In this document: piece by piece, positions 1 to 6,205 of the stretch
Position numbering within the stretch: position 1 is the first letter of the stretch
Layout of the letters: every line of letters starts with the position of its first letter
Source: Bacillota bacterium
GTDB taxonomy: Bacteria; Bacillota; Clostridia; Lachnospirales; Lachnospiraceae
Assembly: GCA_023415475.1 (NCBI GenBank)
Contig: JAEZKL010000084.1
Span: forward strand, 1-11,594
Reading direction: 5' to 3'
Length of the DNA: 11,594 nucleotides
The notes under the pieces: generated by a model
Told to the model about the DNA's origin: nothing
The model's input: only the letters and a program-made list of their open reading frames with translations
The model's database searches: none
Position numbers and translations under genes: made by a program

Positions 1-20
1 AATTTTAAGGAGGTGTGACA

Positions 21-203
21 ATGTCTATTTGTCCTAAGGGTAAACATTCTAAAGCTAGAAGAGATAGCCGTAGAGCTAATTGGAAGATGACTGCTCCCAA
101 CTTAGTTAAGTGCAGCAAGTGTGGAGAGCTCATGGTTCCTCATAGAGTATGTAAGTCTTGTGGTTCTTACAACAAGAAGGAAATCATTCCTGTAGAAGAA
201 TAA
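21..203 (+). CDS. rpmF: 50S ribosomal protein L32
   Basis: A 60-residue structural protein of the large ribosomal subunit. The N-terminal half is basic (residues 7-23, rich in Lys/Arg), as expected for rRNA contact. The C-terminal half is a zinc ribbon with CxxC pairs at Cys31/Cys34 and Cys44/Cys47, the second in the typical HRVCKSCGSY context. I chose ATG at 21 because a strong AAGGAGGTG ribosome binding site (7-15) lies just upstream; an in-frame GTG at 15 lies inside that site and would add only two residues. Length matches the family (about 57-60). In Firmicutes rpmF often follows a DUF177 (YceD) gene, but the window starts too late to see this. A terminator follows at once, so rpmF is the last gene of its transcript. 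Having all four Cys marks it as the zinc-binding form of L32. Confidence 0.97.
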   Translation: MSICPKGKHSKARRDSRRANWKMTAPNLVKCSKCGELMVPHRVCKSCGSYNKKEIIPVEE

Positions 204-214
204 TAAGTAAAATC

Positions 215-248
215 AAGACCTTCCGGGTTTCTCGGAGGGTCTTTTTTT
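215..248 (+). terminator. Rho-independent terminator of rpmF
   Basis: An 11-bp stem with one G-T pair (arms 215-225 and 233-243) and a 7-nt loop runs directly into seven T residues (242-248). It begins 11 bases after the rpmF stop codon and is the clearest intrinsic terminator in the window. Confidence 0.93.
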
Positions 249-306
249 GATACCTGAAGAATTATCTGAAGATAATGATGCATCAGAAAAATTATCGTTT
301 AAATGA

Positions 307-335
307 TTGACATAATGAACTAGTCAAGGTATAAT
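307..335 (+). promoter_or_regulatory. Consensus sigma-A promoter of the small membrane protein
   Basis: TTGACA (307-312), a 17-base spacer and TATAAT (330-335) match the housekeeping consensus at all 12 positions. Transcription should start near 341-343, giving a leader of about 180 bases before the ATG at 524. The Fur-type box begins on the base after the -10 element, so a bound repressor would cover the start site. The leader contains a 6-bp hairpin (406-411 with 418-423) and a possible 17-codon uORF. Confidence 0.8.
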
Positions 336-350
336 TGATAATCATTATCA
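336..350. promoter_or_regulatory. Fur-family operator (7-1-7 box)
   Basis: TGATAATCATTATCA is an exact match to the 7-1-7 Fur box described in Bacillus subtilis (TGATAAT-N-ATTATCA). It differs at the second and fourteenth positions from the PerR box and further from the Zur box. It sits at the centre of a 17-bp perfect inverted repeat (arms 325-341 and 345-361, 3-base centre) and overlaps the expected start site of the promoter at 307-335. The inference is repression by iron-loaded Fur, or by a PerR/Zur paralogue of similar specificity. No Fur-family gene is in the window. Confidence 0.65.
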
Positions 351-489
351 ATTATACCTTGTTATCATAAGACTGAAAATAGCAACAAATGAAATGAGTA
401 AATATACTGCATTAGACTGCAGTGATAAAATCAAAAGTACACTGTATCTGAATTTGATATAACCACAATATTAAAAGGAAAGGAATATA

Positions 490-543
490 ATGCTTTTCTT
501 CTATAAGCATCATAAAAGGATATATGAAAAAATACTACAGTAA
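490..543 (+). CDS. Possible 17-residue leader peptide / uORF
   Basis: ATG at 490 is preceded at good spacing by a purine-rich AAGGAAAGGA site (475-484), better placed than the site of the 63-residue gene downstream. It would encode MLFFYKHHKRIYEKILQ and stop at TAA 541-543, overlapping the first 20 bases of the next gene in another frame. Such an overlap could couple translation of the two. The peptide is not recognised, and such short ORFs arise by chance, so this is tentative. Confidence 0.3.
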   Translation: MLFFYKHHKRIYEKILQ

Positions 544-715
544 AAAGGAGCGACAGCAGAGAAAAAACTTAACAATCACCATAATTACGTCCTTGGTGAT
601 CCTTATTTCTGTTAGCGTATTACTATCCGTGAAAGGTCCCGATGATAATATGCCTCAATATACAGCAGAGCAAATGCTCCACGACCATGATGGTGACGGA
701 ATACCGGATCATTAA
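524..715 (+). CDS. Small single-pass membrane protein with Asp-rich metal-loop motif
   Basis: I do not recognise this 63-residue protein as a named family. It has a basic N-terminus (Lys/Arg-rich to residue 14), one hydrophobic segment (about 17-36), and a short polar tail. By the positive-inside rule the tail should face outward. The tail ends in HDHDGDGIPDH: Asp54, Asp56, Asp58, Gly59 and Asp62 follow the DxDxDGxxD pattern of EF-hand-like and thrombospondin type 3 calcium loops, with three nearby His. The start at 524 has an AAAGGA site only three bases away (515-520), so translation may depend on the overlapping uORF at 490-543. The gene stands alone behind a consensus promoter with a perfect Fur-type box, suggesting expression under iron limitation. 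A role in metal binding or sensing is inference only. The clear membrane segment and motif argue against a random ORF. Confidence 0.62.
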   Translation: MKKYYSKKERQQRKNLTITIITSLVILISVSVLLSVKGPDDNMPQYTAEQMLHDHDGDGIPDH

Positions 716-731
716 TAACAGTGATAGATTG

Positions 732-804
732 AGTAATAATCATTATTACTGTCCTATAAAACTACCAGCTATATCGTCGGTAGTCATACTCTATTAGAAA
801 GTAT
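732..804 (+). other. Hairpin cluster including a second Fur-like palindrome
   Basis: Three inverted repeats follow the small gene: 732-739 with 743-750 (8 bp, 3-base centre), 761-766 with 779-784 (6 bp) and 786-790 with 800-804 (5 bp). The first contains TAATAATCATTATTA (734-748), matching 13 of 15 positions of the Fur 7-1-7 box. No well-spaced promoter is visible beside it. These may simply be 3' untranslated structure of the upstream transcript. Confidence 0.4.
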
Positions 805-817
805 ACGAGCAACACGC

Positions 818-852
818 AATTAAGGCTGTCCTGAAGGGGGACAGCCTTAATT
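818..852. terminator. Bidirectional terminator between convergent genes
   Basis: A perfect 14-bp stem (818-831 with 839-852, starting AATTAAGGCTGTCC) with a 7-base loop lies between the plus-strand small gene and the minus-strand exonuclease gene. The AATT ends supply short T-rich sequence in either direction, but there is no long T-tract, so termination efficiency is uncertain. Its position between two convergent genes supports the call. Confidence 0.72.
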
Positions 853-913
853 ATGTGATCATGAATTTAATGAAATAAATTTGTTATCCGCTTTTTATGC
901 GATATGTAAGACC

Positions 914-2050
914 CTAAGTTGCTTTTGAAACAACATAATTCATAATATGCTTTACATATTGCTCCAGCTTCTCCTCCTGCAACAGAAAATCGGTATGTAT
1001 CTCAAGGAAGGAGAGCTTGCTCTGGCACTCCAGCTTAAAGCAGGGAGTGAAAAGAAGCTCATATTGGGGAGCGAAGATCCCTTGCTTTCTTGTATAACAA
1101 TTCGAAGGCTTTGCCTTACTTCGGTAATCCTTATCCACAAAGTGAGCAAGACTTTTATGAATCACACTGTCTTCCGCAGGAAGATAATAATAATCCTTGT
1201 AATTATCGTAAAAATGCTTTAATTCACCTTCGTAGACCTGAATGGTAAGTGTGGCAAGATCTCCGTTAGCAGTAATATGCGCCAGGTCATTGCCAAAAGA
1301 GATGCGGATCGGAAGGGAAGTAGACAGATTAAATTGGATCGCAAAGCGATTACCATCAACCCCTGCCTGAAGGATACGAATGGGCTTCTCGAATAAGTCG
1401 GTATAGGATAGGATGCGACTGATCAGAATAAGACCACGCAGATCATCCTCATTATGTAATAGGAGATTTCTTAGGAGCAGCTCTGCCTCGGAGGGAGTCT
1501 CGAAGATGGTTTCGGGATTACGCTTACTACGGAGGTCTTCAAAATGCTTTTTCCCAAGATAGCTTTGATATACCTGTATCAGGTCTCCTCCGCTGAAGGT
1601 ATCCGTACGATGAATATTCAGGAAGGCTTCGATTGATTTTTGTTTGAAACTATTCAACCGGAATATTTTCTTATATGGACCGATTCTCTTGTAGATATCA
1701 ATACTGATATAATTGTCAAAGGAATAATCCAATTCCAAAATATCGCATTTGCGTCGAATATAGGGAAGATCAAAGCCGGTGCCATTGTAATGAAGGAGCA
1801 CCTCGTAATTCTTTAAAAATTCGAAAAAGGATGTAATCAGCTTGGCTTCTTCATTAATATCCTCTGAGAACCATTGAATCAAGTGGAAGGAGTCTTCTTT
1901 GTAATATGCACAGCCAATAAGATAAAGATAGGTAGAATCCGCAGCAAAGCCGGTTGTCTCAATATCAAAGAATACAAGCTTATTAATATCATAATAGTCT
2001 TCAAAGCGGTAATCCGGCATCTGTTCTAAAGAAAACTGTCTCGTAATCAT
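914..2050 (-). CDS. RNase H-like DEDD exonuclease (YprB/MrfB type)
   Basis: A 378-residue protein with an RNase H-fold 3'-5' exonuclease domain in its first ~215 residues. Visible motifs: FFDIETTGF (Asp29, Glu31; Exo I), YNGTGFDLPYI (Asp94; Exo II) and HNEDDL (His199, Asp203; Exo III), with Asp118 also conserved-looking. This matches the RNase_H_2/YprB family. In B. subtilis YprB (MrfB) is the nuclease that works with helicase MrfA (YprA) in repair of mitomycin C damage; no MrfA is present here, so that role is only a possibility. The last ~150 residues (about 230-378) look beta-rich, lack obvious TPR repeats, and are not recognised. The start at 2050 has a strong GAGGAGG site. The gene stands alone, faces the small membrane gene, is divergent from cls, and ends in TAG. 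Confidence 0.85.
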   Translation of the reverse strand: MITRQFSLEQMPDYRFEDYYDINKLVFFDIETTGFAADSTYLYLIGCAYYKEDSFHLIQWFSEDINEEAKLITSFFEFLKNYEVLLHYNGTGFDLPYIRRKCDILELDYSFDNYISIDIYKRIGPYKKIFRLNSFKQKSIEAFLNIHRTDTFSGGDLIQVYQSYLGKKHFEDLRSKRNPETIFETPSEAELLLRNLLLHNEDDLRGLILISRILSYTDLFEKPIRILQAGVDGNRFAIQFNLSTSLPIRISFGNDLAHITANGDLATLTIQVYEGELKHFYDNYKDYYYLPAEDSVIHKSLAHFVDKDYRSKAKPSNCYTRKQGIFAPQYELLFTPCFKLECQSKLSFLEIHTDFLLQEEKLEQYVKHIMNYVVSKAT

Positions 2051-2076
2051 GATACTCCTCCTCTCATTCGTATTCT

Positions 2077-2085
2077 ATTTTATCA
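2077..2085 (-). promoter_or_regulatory. Possible extended -10 of the exonuclease gene
   Basis: On the minus strand TGATAAAAT forms an extended -10 (TGn plus TAAAAT) about 27 bases before the start codon. No good -35 element is seen. Upstream, AATGAATAAA occurs twice on the plus strand (2107-2116, 2121-2130), of unknown meaning. Confidence 0.3.
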
Positions 2086-2169
2086 TAGATTTCAATGATA
2101 GAGAAGAATGAATAAAGAATAATGAATAAATGCTCTGCCTCAGAGAGTCTCTGGTAGAAGATGAAGAAT

Positions 2170-2198
2170 TTGTAATTTAGCAGTAGTTGTGTTAGAAT
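2170..2198 (+). promoter_or_regulatory. Sigma-A promoter of cls
   Basis: TTGTAA (2170-2175), a 17-base spacer and TAGAAT (2193-2198) match the consensus at 4/6 and 5/6 positions. Transcription would start near 2205, which rules out the in-frame ATG at 2197 and supports the ATG at 2260. A 6-1-6 palindrome (CAGAGA-G-TCTCTG, 2141-2153) lies 16 bases upstream of the -35 and could be an operator. Confidence 0.6.
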
Positions 2199-2259
2199 GT
2201 TCACAATAATGGTTACGGGTGGCTTAAAGGAAAAACGAATCAGAAAGGGAGTACGTGGG

Positions 2260-3819
2260 ATGAGCAAGGATTTTAAGGAAGAGGTAACGGGCACCATTAA
2301 AAGCTATTTGAGCGGTATATTTCGTGCTGCCTTAGTCGGACTTTTGGTTTTGATGCAATTTGCATTAATCACCTATCTTTCCTTCTCACTCAGAGGCTAT
2401 ACAATCTATTTTTATACTGCTCTTCAGGCACTAAGTATTATTATTGTAGTAGTTTTAGTGAATGATAACCGCAATGCTTCCTATAAGATAGGCTGGATCT
2501 GCATCATTGCCGCTTTCCCGATCACCGGACATATTATGTTCATGCTCTGGGGTAACCGGAGGAGAAATAAGATTGAGAAGGGAATCCTGGCGAAGCTGCA
2601 ACGGGGAGCAAAGTTTTTGGAATATCAGCCCGAGGTTGTAAAACACTTTACTGAGAAATATCCTACGAAAAGCAGGATGGCGAGATATCTGGAGTCCAAT
2701 GCCTTTCCCTTATATAAGAATAATAAGGTGGATTATTACCCAATGGGTGAGGATGTTTTTGAAGCGATATTTGATGAGATTGCGAAGGCGCAGAGCTTTA
2801 TTCTTATTAATTTCTTTATCGTCGGTGAAGGAGCTCTTTGGAGACGTTTACATGAGCAGCTGCTTCGAAAGCTGAAAGAAGGAGTTGAGGTATTATTCCT
2901 CTATGATGATTTCGGAGCCATGCTTCGTACTCCGAGCAACTTCAAGCGCAGCTTGGAGGCAGAAGGCTTCCAGATCCGAGTTTTTAATCCGATTCACCGA
3001 TATACCGATAAGCTCTATATGAATTACCGTTCTCATCAGAAAATCATTGTAATAGACGGTAATATAGGCTTTACCGGAGGTATTAATCTGGCTGATGAGT
3101 ATGTGAACCTGGTACAGCGTTTTGGTGTGTGGAAGGACAATGCGGTACGTATTGAAGGAGATGCGGTTTGGGGACTCACCGTTACCTTTTTGCAGATGTG
3201 GGAGGTATGCTCCTCGTGTGAGCCCATGGATTTTACCCCCTACCGGCCGACAAAGCAATTCTCAGAAAATGATGTATTCTGCCAGATATTCTCCGATGGA
3301 CCGGCAAATAATCCCAGGAATCCGGTGGAAAACATGTATAAGCAGATGATTTATTATGCCAAGAAGATATTGTACATTACCACTCCATACCTTATAATTG
3401 AAGATGACATGCGGGAAGCATTGGTAATGGCAGCAGCCAGCGGTATCGATGTGAGAATTATCACTCCCTTTATACCGGATAAGAAGAATGTCAAGATCCT
3501 CACGAATTACAATTATGGAAAATTGCTGGAGGGAGGAGTCAGAATCTTCGAATATACCCCGGGCTTTATCCATGCCAAGACAATTATCAATGAGGATTGC
3601 GGGATTGTCGGAACGATTAATATGGATTATCGCAGCTTCCACCTGCAATATGAATGTGGAGCATGGTTCTGCGACAAGACAACCGTAAATATAGTAAAGG
3701 ATGATTTGCTTAAGACAATGGAGGAGTGCCGTGAGGTGACTTATGAGGAGTGGAAGAAGCGTCCGCTGATTTTGAAAGTACAGCAGCTATTCTTGAATTT
3801 GTTCTCGACATTGATGTAG
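2260..3819 (+). CDS. cls: Cardiolipin synthase (phospholipase D family)
   Basis: Membrane enzyme that condenses two phosphatidylglycerol molecules into cardiolipin and glycerol. With the ATG at 2260 it has 519 residues, in the usual Cls range. Three hydrophobic segments (about 20-42, 50-67, 76-97) form the N-terminal PLDc_N membrane domain. Two catalytic PLD domains follow: the first motif is HQKIIVID at 259-266, with GFTGGINLADEY after it; the second is HAKTIINE at 438-445, followed by GTINMDYRSF. The HxK pairs are intact. In the second motif Glu445 stands where HxKxxxxD has Asp, with Asp446 beside it. An AGAAAGGGAG site precedes 2260 with good spacing; the in-frame ATG at 2197 has no such site and lies inside the -10 element. 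The gene appears monocistronic, is divergent from the exonuclease gene, and ends in TAG. Confidence 0.94.
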   Translation: MSKDFKEEVTGTIKSYLSGIFRAALVGLLVLMQFALITYLSFSLRGYTIYFYTALQALSIIIVVVLVNDNRNASYKIGWICIIAAFPITGHIMFMLWGNRRRNKIEKGILAKLQRGAKFLEYQPEVVKHFTEKYPTKSRMARYLESNAFPLYKNNKVDYYPMGEDVFEAIFDEIAKAQSFILINFFIVGEGALWRRLHEQLLRKLKEGVEVLFLYDDFGAMLRTPSNFKRSLEAEGFQIRVFNPIHRYTDKLYMNYRSHQKIIVIDGNIGFTGGINLADEYVNLVQRFGVWKDNAVRIEGDAVWGLTVTFLQMWEVCSSCEPMDFTPYRPTKQFSENDVFCQIFSDGPANNPRNPVENMYKQMIYYAKKILYITTPYLIIEDDMREALVMAAASGIDVRIITPFIPDKKNVKILTNYNYGKLLEGGVRIFEYTPGFIHAKTIINEDCGIVGTINMDYRSFHLQYECGAWFCDKTTVNIVKDDLLKTMEECREVTYEEWKKRPLILKVQQLFLNLFSTLM

Positions 3820-3956
3820 AACACAAATCAAAAAGTAGAGAATATATGTGTGAAGGAAAATGTCAACCTATGACCCTGCTTCATCCTTACTATAAATTAA
3901 TATTATTAGAAAGGTTACTCATCTGATCAGCGAATCGGATGAATCCGGTGATAAGA

Positions 3957-4208
3957 ATGTATACAAATGTCTGTAAACACTGTCATAAGGTATTTAGCTC
4001 CAGGTTCAAGGCCTATTCCTGTGAAGATTGTAAGGTGATAGACAGGGATCATTTTGATGATATTGAAGCATATCTGAAGGAATATCCGAACAGCAATGCG
4101 CTTCAGATATCGGAGGCACTGGGGATTACAGCATATGAGGTATTAAATTACCTGAAGGAAGGCAGACTTAATATCGCGAGGGGACAATTTGAGAGACTGC
4201 CGGACTAA
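3957..4208 (+). CDS. Zinc-ribbon/HTH protein, YvyF-like (TIGR03826-like)
   Basis: A small protein of 83 residues (from 3957) with an N-terminal zinc ribbon, Cys6/Cys9 (CKHC) and Cys22/Cys25 (CEDC), and a C-terminal helix-turn-helix-like stretch (about 50-72: ISEALGITAYEVLNYLKEGR). This order resembles the YvyF family found in many Firmicutes flagellar operons (TIGR03826), where the C-terminal part also ends in a KEGRL-like sequence. Its exact function is not established. Here it sits 17 bases before ruvA on the same strand, with no flagellar genes in the window. Start choice: ATG 3957 has GGTGAT (3946-3951) at reasonable spacing; the in-frame ATG at 3939, adding six residues, has no ribosome binding site. 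It may be a nucleic-acid-binding regulator, but this is inference. Confidence 0.75.
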   Translation: MYTNVCKHCHKVFSSRFKAYSCEDCKVIDRDHFDDIEAYLKEYPNSNALQISEALGITAYEVLNYLKEGRLNIARGQFERLPD

Positions 4209-4225
4209 GGGATTGGAGGTTTTGT

Positions 4226-4831
4226 ATGATCGGTTATTTAAAAGGCGAACTTACGGAAGTAAAAGAAAGCTATGTAGTATTAGAGGTTGGGAATATCGGA
4301 TACGAGGTATATCTTCCTTCCTCCGTGATTATGGAGCTGCCTTCAACGGGCAGCACAATAAAGCTCTATACTTATTTGCATGTCAGAGAGGATGCCATTG
4401 GTCTCTTTGGCTTTCTGACTAAGGATGATTTGGAGATGTTTAAGCTTCTGATTACAGTCAATGGGATAGGTCCAAAGGGAGCGCTCGGTATCCTTTCCTC
4501 TATTTCAGCGGATGAGATTCGCTTTGCTGTGCTGGCTGAGGATGCAAAAACGATCGCCAAAGCACCCGGAATCGGAAATAAGACAGCAAGTAAGCTGATC
4601 CTTGAGCTAAAGGATAAATTCAAGCTGGAGACAGCCTTTGAGCAGAGATTGCAGAACCAGGCAGAGAAACGAGAGGGTTCCGGTATCTTCGGTATGAGGG
4701 AAGAAGCAATCCAAGCGTTAACCGTCCTCGGTTATTCGGCTTCCGATGCATTAAAGATTGTTAATTCAGTAGATATAACGGAAAATATGACATCAGAGGA
4801 GCTGCTAAAGCTTTGTCTGAAGAAAATGTAA
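4226..4831 (+). CDS. ruvA: Holliday junction branch migration protein RuvA
   Basis: DNA-binding subunit that holds the four-way junction as a tetramer while RuvB hexamers drive branch migration during recombinational repair. The 201 residues show all three domains: an N-terminal OB fold (MIGYLKGELTEV to about 65), two helix-hairpin-helix motifs (NGIGPK at 79-84 and GIGNKT at 115-120), a flexible linker (about 135-155) and the C-terminal RuvB-contacting domain (about 156-201). Length is typical. GGAGG at 4215-4219 sets the ATG. It follows the zinc-ribbon gene closely and precedes ruvB by 117 bases, an unusually long gap for this pair but with no clear terminator. Confidence 0.98.
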   Translation: MIGYLKGELTEVKESYVVLEVGNIGYEVYLPSSVIMELPSTGSTIKLYTYLHVREDAIGLFGFLTKDDLEMFKLLITVNGIGPKGALGILSSISADEIRFAVLAEDAKTIAKAPGIGNKTASKLILELKDKFKLETAFEQRLQNQAEKREGSGIFGMREEAIQALTVLGYSASDALKIVNSVDITENMTSEELLKLCLKKM

Positions 4832-4948
4832 ACGAGTTAAATGAAAATGAACGATCGGAAGGTATCATTATTCCTGATAATCAGTGCTTATGTTAACCAA
4901 GATACTGACTGATCGAAAATGTAGTTACATAGTAGAATGGAGTTTATA

Positions 4949-5944
4949 ATGGCTAAACGAGTGATAACAACGGAAATAACGGAAGAGGATAAGCGAATTG
5001 AAGGCTCTCTGCGTCCCCAGCTGCTGACGGATTATATCGGACAGGCTAAGGTGAAAGAGAATCTTAAGGTATATATCGAAGCAGCGAAACAGAGAAAGGA
5101 AGTCTCGGATCATGTATTGTTCTTCGGACCTCCCGGACTTGGTAAAACTACACTTGCAGGTATCATCGCAAACGAAATGGGCGTCAATGTTAAGATAACC
5201 TCAGGACCGGCCATTGAGAAGCCGGGTGAGATGGCGGCAATTCTGAATAATCTGTCCGAGGGAGATGTTCTGTTCGTGGACGAAATCCATCGCTTGAATC
5301 GACAGGTTGAGGAGCTTCTATATCCCGCCATGGAGGATTATGCCATAGACATCGTGATCGGTAAGGGCTCCACAGCGAAATCCATTCGTATCGAATTACC
5401 GAAGTTTACTCTGGTGGGTGCAACGACAAGAGCAGGTATGCTGACACCGCCGTTACGAGACCGTTTTGGTGTCGTTAACCGCCTGGACTTCTATACCATT
5501 GAGGAATTGAAGCAGATTATTATTCGAACTTCTCAGCTGTTGCAGGTCGAGATTGAAGAAGAGGGTGCCATCGAGATGGCGCGCCGCTCAAGAGGAACCC
5601 CCCGGCTTGCCAACCGTTTACTAAAAAGAGTAAGAGATTTCGCCCAGGTTAAATATGATGGCAGGATTACTAAGGAGGTTGCAGGCTTTGCGCTTGATCT
5701 CCTGGAGGTAGATAAATTGGGCTTAGATCACATTGACCGTGAGATTCTGGTTACGATGATTGAGAAATTTGGTGGTGGACCGGTGGGGATTGAAGCTGTT
5801 GCCACTACCATCGGTGAGGATGTCGGTACCATCGAGGAGGTTTATGAGCCGTATCTGGTTCAGAACGGATTAATCCTTCGTACACCGCGTGGAAGAGTTG
5901 CTTCGGAGCTGGCTTATCAGCATATCGGACTGCCCCACAGCTAA
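4949..5944 (+). CDS. ruvB: Holliday junction branch migration helicase RuvB
   Basis: AAA+ ATPase that forms hexameric rings and pumps DNA through the RuvA-bound junction. The 331 residues show Walker A GPPGLGKT (60-67), Walker B ending in DEIH (111-114), a sensor 1 region GATTRAGM (157-164), an arginine finger in PLRDRFG (Arg170), and the C-terminal winged-helix domain with the conserved GGGPVGIEA and RTPRGR stretches. I prefer the ATG at 4949, which has TGGAG at 4939-4943; the in-frame ATG at 4937 would add MEFI but lacks a ribosome binding site. No strong promoter is seen in the 117 bases after ruvA, so the two are probably cotranscribed. Confidence 0.98.
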   Translation: MAKRVITTEITEEDKRIEGSLRPQLLTDYIGQAKVKENLKVYIEAAKQRKEVSDHVLFFGPPGLGKTTLAGIIANEMGVNVKITSGPAIEKPGEMAAILNNLSEGDVLFVDEIHRLNRQVEELLYPAMEDYAIDIVIGKGSTAKSIRIELPKFTLVGATTRAGMLTPPLRDRFGVVNRLDFYTIEELKQIIIRTSQLLQVEIEEEGAIEMARRSRGTPRLANRLLKRVRDFAQVKYDGRITKEVAGFALDLLEVDKLGLDHIDREILVTMIEKFGGGPVGIEAVATTIGEDVGTIEEVYEPYLVQNGLILRTPRGRVASELAYQHIGLPHS

Positions 5945-5952
5945 ATCTTTGC

Positions 5953-5981
5953 TTGTAAACATATGTTATATGGTTTATAAT
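5953..5981 (+). promoter_or_regulatory. Sigma-A promoter of zapA
   Basis: TTGTAA (5953-5958), a 17-base spacer and a perfect TATAAT (5976-5981). Transcription should start near 5987-5989, only a few bases before the first arm of the structured leader, and about 218 bases before the zapA start. The coincidence of start site and first stem suggests the structure is the designed 5' end of this RNA. Confidence 0.7.
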
Positions 5982-5987
5982 CCACGT

Positions 5988-6190
5988 ATAGGCAGATTAG
6001 TCTATGTAAATCAGACCACTTATTAAGCTTGCTTAAATAATTGGCGTGATTTACATGGATAAGTGCAACGTGAACAATGGAACCTACGGTTCCATTGCAA
6101 TCGAAACTAGCGAGTTCCTAATCTGCGTAAACAATCATGAGTACCTAATCTGCGTAATGCAAGTAATGCTAAAAGTTATCAGTTTATAAC
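5988..6190 (+). promoter_or_regulatory. Structured 5' leader of zapA, possible cis-regulatory RNA
   Basis: The 261-base gap between ruvB and zapA holds nested inverted repeats. P1: GCAGATTAG (5992-6000) pairs with CTAATCTGC (6118-6126), or equally with the copy at 6145-6153. Inside P1: P2 ATGTAAATCA (6004-6013) with TGATTTACAT (6047-6056), capped by TTAAGC/GCTTAA (6023-6028, 6031-6036); P3 CAATGGAACC (6075-6084) with GGTTCCATTG (6088-6097) and a TAC loop; and a short AACT/AGTT stem (6105-6108, 6113-6116). A further 5-bp stem (6175-6179 with 6186-6190) ends just before the zapA ribosome binding site. I do not recognise a known riboswitch class. It could instead be a dispersed repeat inserted between the genes. 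Confidence 0.5.
6112..6157 (+). repeat. Tandem-like direct repeat, two 19-base units
   Basis: GAGTTCCTAATCTGCGTAA (6112-6130) and GAGTACCTAATCTGCGTAA (6139-6157) agree at 18 of 19 positions, with an 8-base gap. Both carry the same partner sequence for the P1 arm at 5992-6000. Confidence 0.9.
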
Positions 6191-6205
6191 AGGGAGGCGA
6201 AGGTA

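Noticed and set aside
325..361. Long perfect inverted repeat as a terminator
   Set aside because: AT-rich, no T-tract, and it contains the -10 element and an exact Fur-type box, so an operator is the better reading.
394..462. 22-codon ORF in the leader of the small membrane gene
   Set aside because: No ribosome binding site precedes its ATG, and it has no recognisable features.
947..1222. Plus-strand ORF of 91 codons opposite the exonuclease gene
   Set aside because: It is antisense to a clearly conserved coding region, has no ribosome binding site, and its Leu/Ile-rich composition mirrors the opposite strand.
2197..2259. Upstream in-frame ATG for cls, adding 21 residues
   Set aside because: It lies within the predicted -10 element, lacks a ribosome binding site, and the added residues are not typical of the family N-terminus.
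2893..3648. Several minus-strand ORFs of 63-128 codons inside cls
   Set aside because: All are antisense shadows of a strongly conserved gene and have no start signals.
4832..4948. Terminator or promoter between ruvA and ruvB
   Set aside because: Only weak 5-bp complementarities (such as 4852-4856 with 4911-4915) and no well-spaced promoter elements were found.
6112..6157. Possible CRISPR array from the 19-base repeats
   Set aside because: Only two units with an 8-base gap, and no cas genes; the spacing is wrong for CRISPR.
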